6,481 nt of DNA from Thermodesulfobacterium sp. (GTDB taxonomy: Bacteria; Desulfobacterota; Thermodesulfobacteria; Thermodesulfobacteriales; Thermodesulfobacteriaceae). Under the pieces are notes generated by a model, which worked only from the letters and a program-made list of their open reading frames with translations, was not told the DNA's origin and searched no databases. Both the position numbers and the translations under genes were made by a program. The stretch is from positions 1-6,481 of the forward strand of contig JAGGXL010000158.1 in the NCBI GenBank assembly GCA_021163085.1. Direction: 5' to 3'. This document shows positions 6,279 through 6,481 of the stretch, in pieces. The stretch's first letter is position 1. The number at the start of each line of letters is the position of its first letter.

Positions 6279-6296
6279 AAGTTAAATATTTAACTT
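6279..6296. promoter_or_regulatory. 18-bp perfect palindrome, probable repressor operator
   Basis: AAGTTAAATATTTAACTT is a perfect palindrome. It extends to 24 bp (6276-6299) with one mismatched pair. It lies directly after the -10 of the rightward promoter and ends 21 nt before the ATG at 6318. Its half-site GTTAAA/TTTAAC recurs at 6192-6197 and 6221-6226. Size, symmetry and position fit a dimeric HTH repressor operator; which of the two regulators binds is inference. Confidence 0.6.
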
Positions 6297-6317
6297 AAAT
6301 GAATAATACCAAATAAC

Positions 6318-6481
6318 ATGAAAATAGGCAATATAGAAAAAAATAAAGAAAAAATAATAAAAATAAAAACTGCTTTGCTTTTAAAGGGCTTAAAACAGAA
6401 AGATATTGCTGACGAACTTGGTATTACTTCTGCTGCAGTAAGTATGTTGATAAAGGGAAAAAGAAAATCAAAACGTTTTGA
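6318..6481 (+). CDS. Ner-like/short HTH phage regulator, N-terminal 54 residues (3' end outside window)
   Basis: The ATG at 6318 is the first in-frame start after TGA at 6300-6302, and the frame stays open to the window end. The visible product begins MKIGNIEKNKEKIIKIKTALLL. It then has a compact helix-turn-helix, LKQKDIADELGITSAAVSMLIKGKRKS (25-51), with the first helix at about 27-34 and the recognition helix at 37-47. This LKGLxQxDIAxELG...VSxxIxGKRxS pattern is typical of short Ner/Nlp-type DNA-binding proteins of transposable phages, where Ner turns down early and repressor promoters. No ribosome binding site is visible. Because the gene is cut, a fused C-terminal domain (for example a transposase) cannot be excluded. 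It is transcribed away from the CI-like repressor and probably heads the early rightward operon. Confidence 0.7.
   Translation, partial: MKIGNIEKNKEKIIKIKTALLLKGLKQKDIADELGITSAAVSMLIKGKRKSKRF

Larger units (their letters stand above)
5700..6481. mobile_element. Probable immunity (left) end of a temperate prophage, possibly Mu-like; boundaries not resolved
   Basis: A leftward CI-like repressor and a rightward short HTH regulator diverge from a region with facing promoters and palindromic operator-like sites. This is the layout of a phage lysis-lysogeny switch, and in Mu-like phages the pair c/ner sits a few hundred bases from the left end with the transposase genes to the right. The degraded M20 remnant outside it is compatible with an insertion-prone site. 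No transposase, integrase or attachment site is visible, and the left limit given is only approximate. A stand-alone regulatory pair or a small integrative element is the alternative. Confidence 0.45.

Overview
The window is AT-rich DNA (my reading is roughly one-third G+C, not computed). Codon choice favours AGA, AAA, GAA and ATA. This fits a low-GC bacterium, probably a thermophile. The pairing of a type I glutamine synthetase with an archaeal-type FMN glutamate synthase, plus a DUF169 gene, suggests a Thermodesulfobacteriota-like lineage. That placement is inference, because no rRNA or marker gene is present.

Positions 1-2400, + strand: an ammonia-assimilation operon. The C-terminal part of glutamine synthetase (glnA, cut by the window start) is followed after 34 nt and a strong Shine-Dalgarno by a glutamate synthase-like FMN protein. 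The operon is closed by a clear 12-bp hairpin terminator. Glutamine synthetase makes glutamine, and the downstream enzyme is the expected glutamate-forming partner. Its cysteine pattern departs from the canonical one.

Positions 2401-4928: a monocistronic 2-dehydropantoate 2-reductase-like gene on + with an extended -10 promoter. It converges on a two-gene - strand operon, a TrmO/TsaA-type tRNA methyltransferase followed by a DUF169 protein. That operon is driven by a good promoter (TTTACA, 17 nt, TATAAT) lying only about 10 nt upstream of the first ATG.

Positions 4975-5700: decayed sequence. It holds the C-terminal remnant of an M20-family metallopeptidase (ArgE/DapE/LysK type) with at least two frameshifts and no N-terminal half, then a second unidentified coding-like fragment.

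Positions 5700-6481: what looks like the left, immunity end of a temperate (possibly Mu-like) prophage. It has a leftward CI-like repressor without a protease domain, a divergent short rightward HTH gene (Ner-like, cut by the window end), and a 133-nt switch region between them with two facing promoters, an 18-bp perfect palindrome and repeated TTTAAC half-sites. The element's outer boundary is not resolved. The decayed genes to its left are consistent with a region of genome turnover. No CRISPR array, tRNA, rRNA or complete insertion sequence was seen.
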